From Methanobacteriota archaeon (GTDB taxonomy: Archaea > Thermoplasmatota > Poseidoniia > MGIII > CG-Epi1), in contig PSPB01000018.1 of assembly GCA_003193815.1 (NCBI GenBank), positions 1-8,567 of the forward strand: a stretch of DNA of 8,567 nucleotides. The letters are read 5' to 3'. Below the pieces are notes generated by a model. The model did no database searches. It was not told the origin of the DNA and was given only the letters and a program-made list of their open reading frames with translations. Shown piece by piece: positions 5,944-8,567 of this stretch (the first letter of the stretch is position 1; each line of letters begins with the position of its first letter). A program made the translations under genes and the position numbers.

Positions 5944-7460
5944 GCCAGTTTACCGACGGCCGCCTCGACCGCGCTGGTGATATCGGGCGAGCGCAGTAGC
6001 GGCACCAGCCGGTTGTGGTCGCGGTAGAGCGGCCGGTCCTCGTCCAGGTGCGAAACGTGCTTGCGGATTACAGCCCTTGCGGCGCCAGTGCCGGCCGCCG
6101 GCTCGTCACCGCGAAGGTCGAGTGCTTGCGCGGCCGCCATCATCTCGATGGCGAGCACGCCGAAGCAGTTGTCGAGAATCTGCTGTGCCTTCTGCATCGT
6201 GGTCAGCCCCATTGAGACGAAGTCCTCCTGGTCGGCGGCGGCGGGGATGGACTGGTTGACGGCGGGGTGCGACAGGATGCGCGCCTCGACAATCAGCGCG
6301 TCGGCGGTGTATTGCGCCAGCATCATCCCGGAGTGGAGTCCCGGTTTCTCGGTCAGGAAGGGCGGCAGCCCCGCCGAGAGCGCCGGGTTGGTGAGCCGGT
6401 TCAGCCGCCGCTCGCTCAGTACGGCAATCATGCTGAGCCCGGTCGCGACCATCTCCAGCGGCAGCGCGACCGGCGTCCCTTGGAAGTTGGCGCCCGTGAG
6501 CACCTCTTTCTCCTCGGTAAGGAAGATGGGATTGTCGCCGACGCCATTCAGTTCGGTCTCCACTTCGCCGACGGCGTGGCGCACTGCGTCACGCAGTGCA
6601 CCCGCCACTTGCGGCGTCGAGCGCATCGAGTAGGCGTCCTGCACCTTCTCGCCGTGCGCCGCCAGGATGGGGCTGTTCGCCATCAGCTTCCGCAGGTTGC
6701 CCGCCACTTCCTGCGCGCCGCGGAAGCCGCGCAGTTCGTGCAGCCGCGCGTCATACGGCTTCTGGTTGGCGAGCAGCGCCTCGAGCGTCATCGCCGCGGC
6801 GATGTCGTGCAGCTTGAACCAGTGCTGCGCGTCGTGCAACAGCAGCGCCGCCCACGCCGTCAGCACGTTTGAGCCGTTAATCAGCGCCAGCCCGTCGCGC
6901 GCCTCGAGCTCGAGCGCCTCGAGTCCCGCTTTCGCCAGGGCAGCGGTGGCGTCCATCCGCTCTCCGCGGTAGAACGCCTCGCCCTCGCCCATCAGGCAGA
7001 GCGCCACCTGCGACATTGGCGCCAGGTCGCCGCACGCGCCGACCGAGCCTTTCTCGCACGCGACCGGCGTCACCCCCGCGTTCAGCGCACCGACGAGCGC
7101 GTCGGTCACCGCTGGCCGCCCCCCGGAGTGGCCGTGGCAGTGGACATTGGCGCGGCCGCACATCGCGCCGCGCACGACCGCCGCCGGCAGCGGCTCGCCG
7201 ATGCCGGCGGCGTGCGAATAGACCAGGAAGCGCTGGAAGTCGCGCAGCTCGTCGGGCGTCAGCGTATGCTCGGAGAACTCGCCGATGCCGGTGGTGATGC
7301 CATACATGACCTCGTGCGCGGCGATTTTCTCTTCCAGCATGGCGCGGCTGGCAGCGATACGCTTTCGCGCCGCGGGCGCCAGCGATACGCTCGCACCGTC
7401 GCGCGCGACTCCTGCGAGCCGCCCAATCGTGAGCGAACCGCCGTCAAGCTCGACTTTCAC
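5940..7460 (-). CDS. hutH: Histidine ammonia-lyase family (MIO enzyme) with an Ala-Cys-Gly cofactor triad
   Basis: Would deaminate L-histidine to urocanate with the self-made MIO cofactor, in the cytoplasm. From GTG 7460 it is 506 residues, and active-site positions match Pseudomonas putida HAL numbering: Y53 in YGITTGIG, H83 in YSHAAG, triad at 142-144, N195 in INGSN. Further on, Q274, Y277 and R280 (KVQDAYSMR), F326 and E412 match after short gaps. Ser82-His83 is the HAL-type selectivity pair. Oddities: the triad is Ala-Cys-Gly, not Ala-Ser-Gly; NFQGTP recalls plant PAL rather than the HAL NFHxEP; QEDF replaces the usual QEDH. The MIO family is certain; histidine as substrate is likely but not proven. 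A longer frame back to 7595 is rejected as start. TTTATAA lies about 24 nt before GTG 7460, and a GAGGTG Shine-Dalgarno-like motif (7473-7468) ends 7 nt before it. No hutU, hutI or transporter is in view. Confidence 0.93.
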   Translation of the reverse strand: MKVELDGGSLTIGRLAGVARDGASVSLAPAARKRIAASRAMLEEKIAAHEVMYGITTGIGEFSEHTLTPDELRDFQRFLVYSHAAGIGEPLPAAVVRGAMCGRANVHCHGHSGGRPAVTDALVGALNAGVTPVACEKGSVGACGDLAPMSQVALCLMGEGEAFYRGERMDATAALAKAGLEALELEARDGLALINGSNVLTAWAALLLHDAQHWFKLHDIAAAMTLEALLANQKPYDARLHELRGFRGAQEVAGNLRKLMANSPILAAHGEKVQDAYSMRSTPQVAGALRDAVRHAVGEVETELNGVGDNPIFLTEEKEVLTGANFQGTPVALPLEMVATGLSMIAVLSERRLNRLTNPALSAGLPPFLTEKPGLHSGMMLAQYTADALIVEARILSHPAVNQSIPAAADQEDFVSMGLTTMQKAQQILDNCFGVLAIEMMAAAQALDLRGDEPAAGTGAARAVIRKHVSHLDEDRPLYRDHNRLVPLLRSPDITSAVEAAVGKLA

Positions 7461-7480
7461 GCGCGGCCACCTCACCCGGA

Positions 7481-7487
7481 TTATAAA
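7481..7487 (-). promoter_or_regulatory. TATA box of hutH
   Basis: Reads TTTATAA on the - strand, a close match to the archaeal TATA consensus, centred 24 nt before GTG 7460. The spacing predicts transcription starting at or next to the start codon. A GAGGTG motif at 7473-7468 would then lie upstream of the transcript start, so leaderless and Shine-Dalgarno initiation are competing readings. Confidence 0.7.
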
Positions 7488-7496
7488 GCGCTGTTC

Positions 7497-7520
7497 GGGG
7501 CAGCGGATTTTAACTGCCCC
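7497..7520. promoter_or_regulatory. Inverted repeat flanking the TPR gene's TATA-like box, possible operator
   Basis: Perfect 7-bp arms GGGGCAG (7497-7503) and CTGCCCC (7514-7520) enclose a 10-bp spacer that holds TTTTAA. A dimeric regulator bound here would cover the TPR gene's TATA-like box, and would sit about 10 bp upstream of the hutH TATA box. No regulator gene is in the window. Confidence 0.45.
7508..7513 (+). promoter_or_regulatory. TATA-like element of the TPR gene
   Basis: TTTTAA in a GC-rich context, centred about 23.5 nt before GTG 7534. This is the same spacing as at the other candidate promoters of the window and predicts a leaderless transcript. Confidence 0.55.
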
Positions 7521-7533
7521 TCGCTGGCGGCCC

Positions 7534-8567
7534 GTGCCTATCGACGACAGCAACCATGCCGACGAGCTGCGCGCGGAAGGGCTGGCCGAGCTCAAGCTGG
7601 GCCACTACCGCCGCGCCCGCCGCACGCTCGAGAAGGCGCTGGCCGCCAAGCCGGGAAGCAAGCGGCTGCGGCACGACCTCGGCAAGGTGCACCTCGCGGC
7701 GGGGCAGCCGGAAGCGGCGCTGGCGGAGCTCGACCAGATTCCCGATGCAGTTTCGCACTCGGAAATCATGTGGAAGGACCGCGCGCTGGCGCAGCTGCTG
7801 CTCGGCGACCCCGACGAAGCATTGGCGTGCGCCGAGCGGTCGCTCGAAATCCGGCCGCGCTACATTGCGGCGCACGTCCTGAAAGCGCGCGCGCAGCAGG
7901 CGCTCGGCGACGGCACAGCGGCGCTGGCGACGCTCGACGCTGTCGCTCGTGGGAAACCGGATCGCGAGCTGCTCTACCGCCGCGGCAAGCTACTCCACGC
8001 GATGGGGCGCTACAACGACGCTCTGCAGGATTTCGACGCCATCCTCGCCCGGCGTCCGCGCGATCTGGCGGCGCTCGAGGCGAAGGGGCTGGCGCATGAC
8101 CAGCTTGACGAGCCGGGCGCCGCGGCGGAGGCGCTACAGCAGAGCCTCGAGGCCGAAGACGAGGTGGTCTACAACGACCGCGGCGTCGCGCTCTCGCGGC
8201 TGGGCTACAACCATCGAGCCATCGAGAGCTACCGGCGCGCGCTGGCGGCCAACCCGCGCTACGCTACCTGCTGGTTCAACCTCGGCAAGGCGCTCTTCCG
8301 CGTCGGGAACCTGAAGGAGGCGCTGCAGGCGTTCACCCGCACGACCGAACTCAACCCCAAAAACCGCTCGGCGTGGAACAACCGCGGCGTGACGCTGCGG
8401 CAGCTCAACCGCATTGAGGAGACCATCCCGTGCTACGAACGCGCTATCGAGCTGAAGGAGGATTACGCCTGGGCGTGGCACAACAAGGGCTACGCGCTCG
8501 AGTTGCTCGACCGTCCCCGCGAGGCGCTCGAGAGCTACCAGAAGACGCTGGCGCACGAGTCAGGGCA
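7534..8567 (+). CDS. Tetratricopeptide-repeat protein (3' truncated)
   Basis: The frame runs open from GTG 7534 to the window edge, giving 344 complete codons without a stop; the C-terminus is missing. It is almost wholly TPR repeats of about 34 residues, roughly ten units starting near residue 9. The early repeats are diverged and Ala/Leu-rich. The later ones match the consensus well, for example W-x-N-x-G at 281-285 and W315-HNKGYAL, A230-IESYRRAL and A298-like turns followed by Pro at repeat ends (NP at 240-241 and 274-275). No signal peptide or membrane span is seen, so it is probably a cytoplasmic scaffold for protein-protein contacts; partners are unknown. GTG 7534 is chosen because a TATA-like TTTTAA lies about 24 nt before it and the first repeat begins just after. 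It is divergent from hutH with 73 bp between starts, so shared control is possible. An attached enzymatic or signalling domain beyond the edge cannot be excluded. Confidence 0.88.
   Translation, partial: MPIDDSNHADELRAEGLAELKLGHYRRARRTLEKALAAKPGSKRLRHDLGKVHLAAGQPEAALAELDQIPDAVSHSEIMWKDRALAQLLLGDPDEALACAERSLEIRPRYIAAHVLKARAQQALGDGTAALATLDAVARGKPDRELLYRRGKLLHAMGRYNDALQDFDAILARRPRDLAALEAKGLAHDQLDEPGAAAEALQQSLEAEDEVVYNDRGVALSRLGYNHRAIESYRRALAANPRYATCWFNLGKALFRVGNLKEALQAFTRTTELNPKNRSAWNNRGVTLRQLNRIEETIPCYERAIELKEDYAWAWHNKGYALELLDRPREALESYQKTLAHESG

Noticed and set aside
7461..7595. N-terminal extension of hutH
   Set aside because: The extra 45 residues are Ser/Arg-rich, unlike the family, and would cover both promoters. 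Starting at GTG 7460 gives P. putida HAL numbering for Y53, H83, the 142-144 triad and N195.
7128..8099. Long + strand open frame of 323 codons
   Set aside because: It runs antisense through hutH and then out of frame through the TPR gene; the product is Arg/Ala-rich with no family motifs. It is a by-product of high GC content.
1..8567. tRNA, rRNA, CRISPR array, insertion sequence or T-rich terminators
   Set aside because: Read for on both strands; no cloverleaf, spaced direct repeats, transposase motifs or T-runs at gene ends were seen.

Overview
The window looks like a piece of a GC-rich, gene-dense archaeal genome. The best guess is a marine Thermoplasmatota-type euryarchaeon (Marine Group II/III). 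That placement is inference from gene content and promoter style; there is no rRNA here to test it. Archaeal signs are an MptE-type pterin pyrophosphokinase, a small archaeal-style Toprim protein, TATA-like elements centred about 24 nt before several start codons (leaderless-type promoters), and a very large surface protein built from NTGN-motif beta-sandwich repeats and PKD domains.

Layout, left to right: (1) The 3' part of a surface protein on + (3-2480): repeated ectodomains, two PKD domains, one membrane span, a cytoplasmic coiled coil and an acidic tail. (2) mptE on + (about 2483-3109), nearly abutting it and lacking a canonical start codon where homology places the N-terminus. (3) An orphan ABC-2-type ATPase on - (3106-3819), convergent with mptE; both stop codons share one CTAG. 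(4) Divergent from the ABC gene, across one shared TATA-like element, a DUF167/YggU-family gene (3868-4173) overlapping a small Toprim gene (4167-4565). (5) L-lysine 6-aminotransferase, lat, on + (4597-5943). (6) A histidine ammonia-lyase family gene, hutH, on - (5940-7460), convergent with lat and again sharing a CTAG at the stops. (7) Divergent from hutH across 73 bp with two TATA-like boxes and an inverted repeat, a TPR-repeat protein on + (7534 to the window end), cut off at the 3' side.

Functionally the window mixes a cell-surface protein, pterin cofactor synthesis, a transporter ATPase, two conserved small proteins of unclear role, and two amino-acid catabolic enzymes: lysine to allysine, and histidine (or another aromatic amino acid) to its acrylate. 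The rest of the lysine and histidine pathways is not in view. No gene-free stretch exceeds 300 bases; the longest gap is the 73 bp between hutH and the TPR gene. No tRNA, rRNA, CRISPR array or insertion sequence was recognised.

The points most worth a second look are the ammonia-lyase cofactor triad, Ala-Cys-Gly instead of Ala-Ser-Gly; the repeated CTAG shared-stop arrangement; the compact TATA-to-start promoters, including one apparently bidirectional; the inverted repeat around the TPR gene's TATA-like box; and the missing start codon of mptE.
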